Source: Mesorhizobium sp. C432A
Lineage (GTDB): Bacteria; Pseudomonadota; Alphaproteobacteria; Rhizobiales; Rhizobiaceae
Reading direction: 5' to 3'
Assembly: GCF_030323145.1 (NCBI RefSeq)
Contig: NZ_CP100470.1
Coordinates: forward strand, 496,001-560,000
Length of the DNA: 64,000 bases
A program made the translations under genes and the position numbers. Below the pieces are notes generated by a model. That model was not told where the DNA came from. It was given only the letters and a program-made list of their open reading frames with translations, and ran no database searches. Shown one piece after another: positions 29,480-39,931 of the stretch (position 1 is its first letter; every line of letters starts with the position of its first letter).

Positions 29480-30244
29480 CTAGGCCGCAGCGATGCTGAG
29501 GCGCGCTCCAGCCTCGGCAAGTGCCGAGGCAATGTCGCGCGGCGGCGGCTGGTCGGTGGCGAGTTCGGAAAAACCGTCGAAGCCGCAGACCTGGACTAGA
29601 CCCTGGCGACCGAACTTGGTGTGGTCGGTGATGACCAGCGAGCGCTGGCCGCGCGACAGCACCATGCGGGCGAACTCCGCCTCTTCCAGATCGTAGTCGG
29701 CAAGGCCTGCGGCGGCATCGACGGCGCCGATCGAAATCACCGCATGGCTGACCGAGAAGCGGCTGACGAAATCGATCGCCGAGGCGCCGAAGGCGGCTCC
29801 GGAATCGCTGCGCAATTCGCCGCCGGCCATATAGACCTTGTTGCCGTTGACGGTGGCCAGCGTGCGGGCGATGTCGGATGAATTGGTGACCACCGTCAGC
29901 CGCCGGTGGCCGAGCAGTTCGCGGGCCAGGAACGAGGTCGTGGTGCCGGTGTCCAGCATGACCGATTCACCGTCGCGAATGGTGGCAGCGACCATGCGGG
30001 CGATCAGCCGCTTGGCCTCCGCATTGTCGCGCATGCGCCGCTCGAACGGCGCTTCGCCGGCCATCGACGGCAGGCCGATGGCGCCATGCATCTTGAGCAC
30101 CGAGCCATTGCCGGTCAAAGGCTTGACATCCCGGCGCACCGTTTCAAGCGAAACCCCCAGCCGGTCGGCGAGGCTGGCAATGGTGACGGTGCCCTCTTCC
30201 TTGAGGAGGCGGAGGATTTCGCCATGCCGTTTCGAATGGATCAT
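29480..30244 (-). CDS. DeoR/GlpR-family transcriptional regulator
   Basis: A 254-residue DeoR-type regulator. N-terminal winged helix: MIHSKRHGEILRLLKEEGTV, then ASLADRLGVSLETVRRDVKPL. The C-terminal sugar-phosphate isomerase-like sensor shows MLDTGTTTSFLAREL, TNSSDIARTL and ITDHTKFGR. DeoR proteins usually sense phosphorylated sugars or polyols. It is divergent from the kinase/demethylase genes starting at 30665; with a phosphotransferase as first product, a phosphorylated intermediate is a sensible effector. Confidence 0.88.
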   Translation of the reverse strand: MIHSKRHGEILRLLKEEGTVTIASLADRLGVSLETVRRDVKPLTGNGSVLKMHGAIGLPSMAGEAPFERRMRDNAEAKRLIARMVAATIRDGESVMLDTGTTTSFLARELLGHRRLTVVTNSSDIARTLATVNGNKVYMAGGELRSDSGAAFGASAIDFVSRFSVSHAVISIGAVDAAAGLADYDLEEAEFARMVLSRGQRSLVITDHTKFGRQGLVQVCGFDGFSELATDQPPPRDIASALAEAGARLSIAAA

Positions 30245-30353
30245 CTGGCTTCCTGAATTTGCGGCCTGCCCGGTTTTAGGGCAATGCCGCCGTTTTTAAA
30301 GGAATTGCTCGTGGTTTCGGGCAAAACACCCAAAAAAAGTCACAACATTTCAT

Positions 30354-30595
30354 TGACAGTTAGGTAGCACTGGCGTGACATTGACGGCGTGACAGCTTCG
30401 GAACTGCCACGGGAGGGTGATGGCAGAGCCGCAATTCACGGACCGGACCGTCTGGCCAGACCGTCTGGGTTTGAACTGGCACAAAAGTTTCTCAAATCCG
30501 CGGGGGCGGAGACCGGGTATCAAAACCTGGCCAGAGGGGCTCGTCGGTGCGGCGCGGGATAGGAGTTCCTGCGTCCCGCACCGACGAGATTTTTT
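30354..30595 (+). ncRNA. Possible leader or small RNA ending in a strong terminator
   Basis: A perfect TTGACA (30354-30359) and a pair of GGCGTGACA repeats (30372-30380, 30386-30394) precede about 200 nt with no convincing coding frame, ending in a terminator. Internal pairing is evident, e.g. CCAGACCGTCTGG-like segments at 30450-30470. The -10 box is poor, so the exact start is unknown. It could be an independent sRNA or an attenuated leader of the kinase gene beginning 70 bp later. It does not match any riboswitch consensus I know. Confidence 0.4.
30540..30595 (+). terminator. Intrinsic terminator with long stem
   Basis: Perfect 13-bp stem CTCGTCGGTGCGG / CCGCACCGACGAG (30540-30552, 30576-30588), 23-nt loop with its own short pairing, then A and six T (30590-30595). 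It reads on the plus strand and lies 70 bp upstream of the kinase start, so it ends an upstream transcript. Confidence 0.85.
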
Positions 30596-30664
30596 GCGTT
30601 TCCCAACGCTCGTTGCGCGGCGCATGGCGCCCAGGAAAGCTCCGCAAAAGTCAGGGATGGCCCC

Positions 30665-31549
30665 GTGACTGCTGAAGACCGCATCCGGGCCTTGCCTTGC
30701 TGGAATGGCAGCATCGACATTGCGCCGCTGCCGGGCGGCCTCAGCAACGCCAACTATCTGGTCAAGGACGCGGCCGGGCGGCATGTCGTGCGCTTCGGCC
30801 AGGACTATCCATTTCACCACGTCTTTCGCGACCGCGAGGTGATGACGGCCCGCGCGGCGCACGCCGCAGGCTTCGCGCCGGCGGTCCGCCATTCCGAACC
30901 CGGCATCATGGTCACGGAATTCCTCGGCGCGAAGACCTATGTCGCCGAGGATGTGCGCGCCAATATCGGCCGCGTCGCAGCGCTTATGCGCGGGTTCCAT
31001 CGCGAGATGCCCAATCACATCTCCGGCGCCGGCTTCATGTTCTGGGTCTTCCATGTCATCCGCGACTATGCGCGAACGCTGAGCGAAGGCGGCAGCCGCA
31101 AGCGCGACGAGCTGCCCAGGCTGCTGGCTCTGGCCGACGAGTTGGAGCGGGCCCAGAAACTGCTGCCGATCGTCTTCGGCCACAATGATCTTTTGCCGGC
31201 AAATATTCTCGACGATGGCGACAGGTTGTGGCTCATCGATTTCGAATATGCCGGTTTCAACACCGCGATGTTCGATCTTGCCGGCGTTGCCTCCAACGCC
31301 GAGATGAGCGACGCGGAGTCCTTCACTTTCCTCACGGCGTATTTCATGCGCGAGCCGGATGAGGCGATCCGCCGCTCGCACGCGGCCATGCAATGCGCCT
31401 CGCTGCTGCGCGAGGCGATGTGGAGCATGGTTTCCGAACTTTACCTCGACGCGCCCGGCATCGACTACGTCGCCTACACCGCGGAGAACCTGACGCGGCT
31501 CGACGCGGCGCTGGACAATTACCGCACGAAGTACGGGACACAGTCATGA
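30665..31549 (+). CDS. Choline/ethanolamine kinase-like phosphotransferase (APH family)
   Basis: A 294-residue aminoglycoside-phosphotransferase-fold kinase of the choline-kinase (LicA) type. Motifs: LPGGLSNANYLV (ATP loop), FGHNDLLPANIL (Brenner-type catalytic loop HNDxxxxN), and LIDFEYAG with the metal Asp. It would phosphorylate a small alcohol, probably an amino-alcohol such as choline or ethanolamine. The start is a GTG at 30665. Its stop overlaps the start of the FAD/GcvT gene (ATGA), so the two are translationally coupled and likely in one pathway. A second relative is at 34751. Confidence 0.85.
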   Translation: MTAEDRIRALPCWNGSIDIAPLPGGLSNANYLVKDAAGRHVVRFGQDYPFHHVFRDREVMTARAAHAAGFAPAVRHSEPGIMVTEFLGAKTYVAEDVRANIGRVAALMRGFHREMPNHISGAGFMFWVFHVIRDYARTLSEGGSRKRDELPRLLALADELERAQKLLPIVFGHNDLLPANILDDGDRLWLIDFEYAGFNTAMFDLAGVASNAEMSDAESFTFLTAYFMREPDEAIRRSHAAMQCASLLREAMWSMVSELYLDAPGIDYVAYTAENLTRLDAALDNYRTKYGTQS

Positions 31550-33999
31550 CATTGCCTATACATGCCGGCATCGTCGTCATCGGCGGCGGCATTATCGGCT
31601 GTTCGACGGCCTATCACCTGGCGCGCGACCACAAGGCCGATGTCGTGCTGCTGGAACAGGGCAAGCTGACCTCGGGTTCGACCTGGCATGCGGCCGGGCT
31701 GGTCGGCCAGTTGCGCTCGTCGGCCTCGATCACCCGCGTGCTCAAATATTCGGTCGAGCTCTACAAGGGACTGGAAGCCGAAACCGGGCTCGCTACCGGC
31801 TGGAAGATGACCGGGTGCCTCAGGCTTGCGACCAATGCCGACCGCTGGACCGAATATAAACGGCTGGCGACGACGGCCAGGAGCTTCGGCATGGACATGC
31901 AGTTGCTGTCGCCGGGGGAGGTCAAAAAGATGTGGCCGCTGCTGGAGACCGGCGACCTCGTCGGCGCCTCCTGGCTGCCGACCGATGGGCAGGCCAGCCC
32001 CTCCGACATCACGCAGTCGCTGGCCAAGGGCGCGCGCATGCATGGCGCCAAGCTGTTCGAGGACGTCCGCGTTACCGGCTTTGACATGACGGACGGGCAC
32101 ATCACCGCGGTGAAGACCAACAAGGGCGACATTGCTTGCGACAAGGTGGTGAACTGCGCCGGGCAATGGTCACGCCAGGTCGGCGCGATGGCCGGCATTT
32201 GCGTGCCGCTGCAACCGGTCAAGCACCAGTACATCATCACCGAGAAGATCGACGGGCTGGCGACCGACGCGCCGACAATCCGCGATCCCGACCGCCGCAC
32301 CTATTTCAAGGAAGAGGTCGGCGGGCTGGTGATGGGCGGCTATGAGCCGAACCCGCAGGCCTGGGCGACCGGCCTGCCCGGCGGCGATGTCCCCGATGAC
32401 TGGGAGTTCCGCCTGTTCGACGACGACTACGATCATTTCGAACAGCATATGAGCCAGGCGATCGCGCGCGTGCCGGCGCTGGAGACGGTCGGCGTCAAGC
32501 AGATGATCAACGGGCCGGAGAGTTTTACGCCGGACGGCAATTTCATCCTCGGTGTCGCGCCCGAATGCGCCAACATGTTCGTCGGCGCCGGCTTCAACGC
32601 CTTCGGCATCGCTTCCGGCGGCGGCGCCGGCTGGGTGCTGGCGCAATGGGTTGTCGATGGTGAAGCGCCGCTCGACCTTTGGGTGGTCGACATCAGGCGC
32701 TTTTCCAATTTGCACCGCGACCGGCAATGGGTCAGCGATCGCACGCTGGAAGCCTATGGCAAGCATTACACGATCGGCTTTCCGCATGAGGAGTACGTCT
32801 CGGGCCGGCCGCGCATCGTCTCGCCGCTCTACGAGCGGCTGAAAGCGCACCGCGCGGTGTTCGGCTCCAAGCTCGGCTGGGAACGGCCGAACTGGTTCGC
32901 GCCGCAGGGCGCCACATCCGAAGACATTTATTCCATGGGCCGGCAGAACTGGTTTGGCCCGGTCGGCGAGGAGCATCGCCATGTGCGCGAGAAAGTCGGC
33001 ATCTTCGACCAGTCGTCCTTCGCCAAATACGAAATGACGGGTTCGGATGCGGCTAAGGCGCTGGACTGGATCTGCGCCAACGATGTCGCCAAGCCGGTGG
33101 GACGGCTGACCTACACGCAGCTTCTCAACACGCGCGGCGGCATCGAGGCCGATTTGACGGTGGCCAGGCTCGCCGAAGACAAATTCTACATCGTGACCGG
33201 CACCGGCTTCCGCACGCATGATCTCCCCTGGATCGGCGACCATGTCGGCAAGGGTCTCGACGTGACGCTGAAAGATGTCACTGAGGATTTCGGCACGCTG
33301 TCACTGATGGGACCGCGGGCCCGCGACGTTCTGGCTGCCGTGACCGATGCCGATGTCTCGAACGCCGCCTTCCCGTTCGGCCATATCCGCGAGATCACGA
33401 CTGCCGGCCATACGGTTCGGGCGTTGCGCGTCACCTATGTCGGCGAGCTTGGTTGGGAATTGCATGTGCCGATCGCCGCCACCGGCGAGATTTTCGACAC
33501 GCTGATGGCGGCAGGCAAGCCGCACGGCATCCGGCCGATCGGCTACCGGGCGCTGGAATCACTTCGGCTGGAGAAAGGCTACCGCGCCTGGGGCTCCGAC
33601 ATCACCCCCAACGACACGCCTCAGGAGGCCGGCCTCGGCTGGGCGGTGAAGCTGAGGAAGAACACCGATTTCGTCGGCCGGCGGGCGCTCGAAAAGATCA
33701 GCGGCGCCGACCTGAAGAAACGCTTTGCCGGCTTCACGGTCGACGATCCCGATATCGTGCTGGTCGGGCGCGAGACGATTTTGCGCAATGGCGAACCGGT
33801 CGGCTATCTCACCAGCGGCGGTTATGGCTACACGCTGGCTAAGAACATCGGCTATGGCTATGTCCGCAACGCCGATGGCGTCAGCGACGATTTTCTCAGC
33901 TCAGGGGACTATGAGCTGGTGGTCGCGATGGAACGGACGCCGGCCAACATTCATCTCGAACCGATGTACGATTCTTCGATGAGCAGGATCAAGGCGTAG
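31546..33999 (+). CDS. FAD-dependent oxidoreductase with GcvT domain (dimethylglycine/sarcosine dehydrogenase family)
   Basis: An 817-residue two-part enzyme. N-terminal half: FAD-binding DAO domain with VVIGGGIIGCSTAYHLA and GSTWHAAGLVGQ, whose His is the site of covalent FAD attachment in dimethylglycine dehydrogenase. C-terminal half (about 430-817): GcvT-like aminomethyltransferase domain with GIFDQSSFAKYEMTG, YTQLLNTRGGIEADLTV and YVGELGWELHVP, which passes the released one-carbon unit to tetrahydrofolate. So it oxidatively demethylates an N-methyl amine. The exact substrate (dimethylglycine, sarcosine or another) is unknown. It is coupled to the upstream kinase by a 4-bp overlap. Confidence 0.9.
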   Translation: MTLPIHAGIVVIGGGIIGCSTAYHLARDHKADVVLLEQGKLTSGSTWHAAGLVGQLRSSASITRVLKYSVELYKGLEAETGLATGWKMTGCLRLATNADRWTEYKRLATTARSFGMDMQLLSPGEVKKMWPLLETGDLVGASWLPTDGQASPSDITQSLAKGARMHGAKLFEDVRVTGFDMTDGHITAVKTNKGDIACDKVVNCAGQWSRQVGAMAGICVPLQPVKHQYIITEKIDGLATDAPTIRDPDRRTYFKEEVGGLVMGGYEPNPQAWATGLPGGDVPDDWEFRLFDDDYDHFEQHMSQAIARVPALETVGVKQMINGPESFTPDGNFILGVAPECANMFVGAGFNAFGIASGGGAGWVLAQWVVDGEAPLDLWVVDIRRFSNLHRDRQWVSDRTLEAYGKHYTIGFPHEEYVSGRPRIVSPLYERLKAHRAVFGSKLGWERPNWFAPQGATSEDIYSMGRQNWFGPVGEEHRHVREKVGIFDQSSFAKYEMTGSDAAKALDWICANDVAKPVGRLTYTQLLNTRGGIEADLTVARLAEDKFYIVTGTGFRTHDLPWIGDHVGKGLDVTLKDVTEDFGTLSLMGPRARDVLAAVTDADVSNAAFPFGHIREITTAGHTVRALRVTYVGELGWELHVPIAATGEIFDTLMAAGKPHGIRPIGYRALESLRLEKGYRAWGSDITPNDTPQEAGLGWAVKLRKNTDFVGRRALEKISGADLKKRFAGFTVDDPDIVLVGRETILRNGEPVGYLTSGGYGYTLAKNIGYGYVRNADGVSDDFLSSGDYELVVAMERTPANIHLEPMYDSSMSRIKA

Positions 34000-34011
34000 A
34001 CGAAACCTGGA

Positions 34012-34644
34012 TTAGCTCACACGGAGTACAAGGCCGCGGCTGGGCACGGTGTCAGCCTCGCCCGGCATCGAAACATAAGGCGCAGTCTCCTCGGCACGAA
34101 CGACCCTGACCTCAGCCTCGAGCGCAGCGATGCGATCGGCAAAGCCGGCGTTCCACAGCGTGTTCTTGATGGTCAGCACGATGACGCCACCGGGACGGCA
34201 GACGCGGATCAGTTCGTCCAGCCCCTCGGCGCCGACATGGCCGGAGGTGAAAACGCCGGCCGAGACGATGCCGGCATAGGCATTGTCGGCAAAGGGCAGT
34301 GGCCCGCCGAGCGCCAGGCAATGCAGCGCCGAATAGACGCCCTTTGCCGCCGCTTTAGACAGCATGCCTTGCGAAATATCGAGCGCTTCGACCTGGGGAT
34401 AGCCGGTGATGGCCAGCCACTCGCCGATCAGCCCGGTGCCGGCGCCGGCGTCGAGAAGCGGTGCGGCGCCGCGCGGCAGATGGCGGGCCAGCAGGGCCAG
34501 GCAGATCGTCGGATGGCGGTAGCCGGCGGCCGACATGTCGGCATCGTAGGTTTCCGACCAACTGTCATAGATCGCGGCGACGTCCTCGGGCCGTTGCGCC
34601 GAATAGGCGGCGCCAAGCCCGCCATGATCCTTGTTGCCCGCCAT
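34012..34644 (-). CDS. SAM-dependent class I methyltransferase
   Basis: A 210-residue methyltransferase. The core SAM site is LLDAGAGTGLIGEWL near residue 65, with EALDISQGMLSKA as motif II and the later CRPGGVIVLTIKN strand. N-terminal Y-x-x-x-x-ETYDADM is common in methyltransferases of the Methyltransf_11/Williams-Beuren group. The start ATG at 34644 follows GGAG with 8-nt spacing. It is convergent with the FAD/GcvT gene (12 bp) and divergent from the second kinase (106 bp). The substrate is unknown. Confidence 0.8.
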   Translation of the reverse strand: MAGNKDHGGLGAAYSAQRPEDVAAIYDSWSETYDADMSAAGYRHPTICLALLARHLPRGAAPLLDAGAGTGLIGEWLAITGYPQVEALDISQGMLSKAAAKGVYSALHCLALGGPLPFADNAYAGIVSAGVFTSGHVGAEGLDELIRVCRPGGVIVLTIKNTLWNAGFADRIAALEAEVRVVRAEETAPYVSMPGEADTVPSRGLVLRVS

Positions 34645-34750
34645 GGCTGTTTCTCCGCCAGCTCGCTGCTCACCCTCGATCGGATGATAGCCAAACGGCG
34701 AAAACTGTGGAACCGTTGTCGGAAGAAATAACACGCCAGGGGCAACAGGC

Positions 34751-35653
34751 ATGGGGACCGACGAGGCACGCGCAACACTTGCGGCAATTCCGGCATTGGC
34801 GGGCTATGACGGACCGCTTGAGCGGCTGGGCGGGATGACCAATCTCGTCTTTCGGGCCGGCGTTATCTGCCTGCGTATCCCCGGCAAAGGCACCGAGGAA
34901 TATATCAACCGCGCCAATGAAGCGGTGGCGGCGCGTGAGGCGGCCAAAGCCGGCGTCAGCCCCGAAGTGCTGCATGTCGACCCCGAGACAGGCGTGCTGG
35001 CGAGCCGCTTCGTTGCCGGCGCCGTGACGATGTCGCCGGAAAAGTTCAAGCTGCGCGCCGGCAGCCCGGCCCGCGCCGGCGAAGCCTTCCGCAAGCTGCA
35101 CACGTCCGGTGCGGTATTTCCGTTCCGCTTCGAGCTGTTTGCGATGATCGACGACTATCTCAAGGTCTTATCGACCAAGGAAGTCGCCTTGCCGCCGGGC
35201 TACCACGACGTGGTGCGCGAATCCGACACCGTGCGTGCGTCCCTTGCCGCGCATAGACTGCCGATTGCCGCCTGCCATTGCGATCCACTGTGCGAGAATT
35301 TTCTCGATACGGGCGAGCGGATGTGGATCGTCGACTGGGAATATTCGGGGATGAACGACCCGCTCTGGGACCTCGGCGACCTCTCGGTCGAAGGCCGGTT
35401 CGACACCGCGCAGGAGGAAGAGATGATGCGCGCCTATTTCGGCGGCGAGGCAAAACCGGCCGAGCGCGGCCGCGTCGTCACCTACAAGGCGATGTGCGAC
35501 CTGTTGTGGACGCTCTGGGGCCTTATCCAGCTTGCCAACAACAACCCGGTCGAGGATTTCCGCGCCTATGCCGACGGCCGCTTCGCCCGTTGCAAGGCGC
35601 TGATGGAAACGCCTGAGTTTTCACGGCATCTGGCGGCGGTGCGCCAAGGTTAG
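34751..35653 (+). CDS. Second choline-kinase-like phosphotransferase
   Basis: A 300-residue APH-fold kinase of the choline/ethanolamine kinase class: LGGMTNLVFRAG in the nucleotide loop, ACHCDPLCENFLD as catalytic loop (Asp general base, Asn metal ligand), and MWIVDWEYSGMNDPLWDLGDL with the second metal Asp. It differs from the first kinase (30665), e.g. in carrying HCDPLCEN rather than HNDLLPAN, so they probably have different substrates. It nearly touches the convergent EamA gene (1 bp between stops). Confidence 0.85.
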   Translation: MGTDEARATLAAIPALAGYDGPLERLGGMTNLVFRAGVICLRIPGKGTEEYINRANEAVAAREAAKAGVSPEVLHVDPETGVLASRFVAGAVTMSPEKFKLRAGSPARAGEAFRKLHTSGAVFPFRFELFAMIDDYLKVLSTKEVALPPGYHDVVRESDTVRASLAAHRLPIAACHCDPLCENFLDTGERMWIVDWEYSGMNDPLWDLGDLSVEGRFDTAQEEEMMRAYFGGEAKPAERGRVVTYKAMCDLLWTLWGLIQLANNNPVEDFRAYADGRFARCKALMETPEFSRHLAAVRQG

Positions 35654-35654
35654 G

Positions 35655-36578
35655 TCAATTCACGCCTTTCGGCACGTTCTCCGGCGGCACGACTGTTTCG
35701 ACCACCTTCTGGCGGTGGAAGATGAACAGGCCGGCGAGCACGACGATGGCCGAGCCGATCAGGATGCGCGGTCCCGGCACGTCGCCGAAGAAGGCCAGGC
35801 CGAAGATCACCGCCCATAGAAGCAGGCTGTAGTGCAGCGGCGCCAGCGTCGAGGCAGGGGCCAGTTTCAGCGCCCTGGTAATCATCAGATGCGCGCTGCA
35901 GGAGACGATGCCGAGCAGGAGCATGGCGCCGAAATCGAGTGCCGAGGGCGTCTGCCAGGCGCCTATGGTCATCACGCCGCCGACCAGCAGCGTGCCGATA
36001 GTCTGCCAGGTGACCAGCGTTGTGTCGCTGGTGCCGCGCAGGCGGCGGCTGAGGATGATGGCAAAGGCGAAGGCGATGCTGCCGACCAGCGCGAACAGCG
36101 AGGACTGCGAAAACGCCGCCGAAGAGGGTTTCAAGATGATCAGCACGCCGCAGAAGCCGACCAGGATGGCGGCCCAGCGGCGCCAGCCGACCTTTTCGCC
36201 GAGCAGGAAATGCGACAGCGCCGCCACATAGATCGGCCCGGCCATGTAGAAGCTCATCACGTCGGCAAGCGGAAGATAGACGACGGCGGCATAGAACAGC
36301 GCCGTGTCCGCCGTGGTCGCCAGCACGCGCAGAATCTGGAGGACCGGCCGCTCCATCCGGAACAGTCTGCGGGCGCCCTGGTTGGCGATCATCGGGCCGA
36401 GCACGATGAAGGCCCCGATCGATCGGATCAGCACCACCTGCCCCACCGAGAAGCTGGCGACCAGCCATTTGCCCATAGCGTCGTTCAGCGCGAACATGAA
36501 GTCGCCGGCCAGCATCAAAAGGATGCCGGCCAAAAGCACGTTCCTGATGGTAAAGGTGCGGACGAGCGACTGGGCCAT
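35655..36578 (-). CDS. EamA-family (DMT) transporter
   Basis: A 307-residue permease with ten predicted membrane segments and two EamA repeats: LLMLAGDFMFALNDAMGKWL in the first and the YSLLLWAVIFGLAFFGDVPG block in the second. DMT permeases move amino acids, amines or metabolites, often outward. ATG 36578 is chosen since it is the last before the first helix; an ATG 13 codons upstream is possible. It is 73 bp downstream of the amidohydrolase gene in the same direction, so they could be co-transcribed. Confidence 0.83.
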   Translation of the reverse strand: MAQSLVRTFTIRNVLLAGILLMLAGDFMFALNDAMGKWLVASFSVGQVVLIRSIGAFIVLGPMIANQGARRLFRMERPVLQILRVLATTADTALFYAAVVYLPLADVMSFYMAGPIYVAALSHFLLGEKVGWRRWAAILVGFCGVLIILKPSSAAFSQSSLFALVGSIAFAFAIILSRRLRGTSDTTLVTWQTIGTLLVGGVMTIGAWQTPSALDFGAMLLLGIVSCSAHLMITRALKLAPASTLAPLHYSLLLWAVIFGLAFFGDVPGPRILIGSAIVVLAGLFIFHRQKVVETVVPPENVPKGVN

Positions 36579-36650
36579 GCGGCTCCCTAGCTGCAAGCGG
36601 CCGCTTTGACGAGGCAAATCGGTAAGACCAGCGGCGGAAATCGGCTGTTT

Positions 36651-37931
36651 CTACGCAGTTTTGTGCCGCCGGTTTACCTGTCCGGGACGGCCGGCGATCG
36701 ACAGCCGTGTCTCCTGCTTCGTGCGCTCGGCCACCACCTTGCCCCTGGCGACGACGCACAGCCGTTCGGCACGTAACCTCAAGGCCTCGATCGGGTTGCC
36801 GGCATCGAGAATGACGAAGCTGGCGCGCTTGCCCACGGCAAGGCCGAGATGATCGAGGCCCATGATGGCGGCGTTGACATTGGTGACCATGTCGAAGCAG
36901 CGCGCCATGTCGGCAGGGCTCGACATCTGAGCGACGTGGAGGCCCATGAAGGCGACGTCGAGCATGTCGGCGGTGCCGAGCGAATACCAGGGGTCGAGAA
37001 CGCAATCCTGGCCCCAGCCGACGCGGATGCCGAGCGCCTGCATCTCCTTCACCCGGGTCATGCCGCGGCGTTTGGGAAACGTGTCATGGCGGCCCTGCAG
37101 CATGATGTTGATCAACGGATTGGGGATCGCCGACACACCGGCCTCGGCAATCAGCGGCAGGAGCTTGGAGACGTAATAATTGTCCATCGAGTGCATGGAA
37201 GTCAGGTGCGAGCCGGCCACCTTGCCCTGAAGGCCAAGGCGGTGGGTCTCATAGGCAAGCTGCTCGATGTGGCGCGACAGCGGATCGTCGGTCTCGTCGC
37301 AATGCAGGTCGACCATCAGCCCGCGCTTCGACGCGATTTCGCACAATTCGGTCACCGAGCGCGTGCCGTCGGCCATGGTGCGTTCGAAATGCGGGATGCC
37401 GCCGACGATGTCGACGCCCATGTCGAGCGCGCGGATGGTGTTGTGGCGCGCCGTCGGCGAGCGATAAAACCCGTCCTGCGGGAAGGCGACCAATTGCAGG
37501 TCGATATAGGGCGCGACAATCTTCTTGACGTCGAGCAGCGCCTCGACCGCGAGCAACCTGTCATCGCAGACATCGACATGGGTACGGATGGCGAGCAGGC
37601 CCATCGAGACCGCCCAGTCGCAATAGGCGAGCGCCCGCTCGCGAACCGCGTCATGCGTCAGGAGCGGCTTCAGCTCGCCCCATAGCGAAATGCCCTCCAG
37701 CAGCGTACCCGAAGCGTTGATGCGTGGAATGCCGTAGGACAGCGTGGCATCCATATGGAAATGCGGATCGACGAAGGGCGGCGAGATCAGATTGCCACGG
37801 GCGTCGATCGACGTGCCGGCGCTGACATGCAGTTCGGGCTCGATGGCGACGATCGTCTCGCCGATGATGCCGAGGTCGGCGACGGTGCCGTCGGGCAGCG
37901 TTCCGCCGCGCACAACAAGGTCGAAATCCAT
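36651..37931 (-). CDS. Amidohydrolase, cytosine-deaminase-like
   Basis: A 426-residue metal-dependent amidohydrolase. Metal and catalytic motifs: FVDPHFHMDATLSYG (HxH), the VDLHCDETDDP block with the His and Glu of cytosine deaminase, GSHLTSMH, and the Asp in GWGQDCVLDPWYSLG. The last is characteristic of the CodA-type group, which deaminates cytosine, isoguanine or similar N-heterocycles. It lies with an EamA permease, and could salvage a nitrogen heterocycle. The start ATG at 37931 opens the typical MDFDLVVRGG strand. Confidence 0.83.
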   Translation of the reverse strand: MDFDLVVRGGTLPDGTVADLGIIGETIVAIEPELHVSAGTSIDARGNLISPPFVDPHFHMDATLSYGIPRINASGTLLEGISLWGELKPLLTHDAVRERALAYCDWAVSMGLLAIRTHVDVCDDRLLAVEALLDVKKIVAPYIDLQLVAFPQDGFYRSPTARHNTIRALDMGVDIVGGIPHFERTMADGTRSVTELCEIASKRGLMVDLHCDETDDPLSRHIEQLAYETHRLGLQGKVAGSHLTSMHSMDNYYVSKLLPLIAEAGVSAIPNPLINIMLQGRHDTFPKRRGMTRVKEMQALGIRVGWGQDCVLDPWYSLGTADMLDVAFMGLHVAQMSSPADMARCFDMVTNVNAAIMGLDHLGLAVGKRASFVILDAGNPIEALRLRAERLCVVARGKVVAERTKQETRLSIAGRPGQVNRRHKTA

Positions 37932-38106
37932 CTGTCGTCATCTCCCCGCAGATCAATCGCCGCAATCGTGGCGCAAAAGACACCGTGCCGCAGCCGATTG
38001 TCTCCGCGACAGCGAAAGGTTCCATCCGGCCACAACTCGCTCTATAAGCCGCCTTTCGCCCTGGTGGCGAATCCGAAATTCGTCAGTCAGGCATGGGATC
38101 GGCCAT

Positions 38107-39864
<1,758 letters not shown>

Positions 39865-39868
39865 GCTT

Positions 39869-39916
39869 TACCCTCCCCCTTGTGGGGAGGGTCGCTGCGC
39901 AGCAGCGGGGTGGGGG
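39869..39916. repeat. GC-rich palindromic repeat, single copy
   Basis: Begins TACCCTCCCCCTTGTGGGGA and ends with a GGGGTGGGGGTC stretch. It closely matches, on the other strand, 26048-26097. It lies between the convergent ABC exporter and ilvD genes. Confidence 0.75.
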
Positions 39917-39931
39917 TCGGCGCCGCACCCC

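Noticed and set aside
29153..29599. Open frame of 148 codons before the DeoR gene
   Set aside because: It overlaps the conserved end of the DeoR gene on the other strand, and its product matches no family I know.
30354..30595. Glycine or SAM-type riboswitch
   Set aside because: The sequence blocks typical for these classes are absent; only the terminator and leader position resemble a riboswitch.
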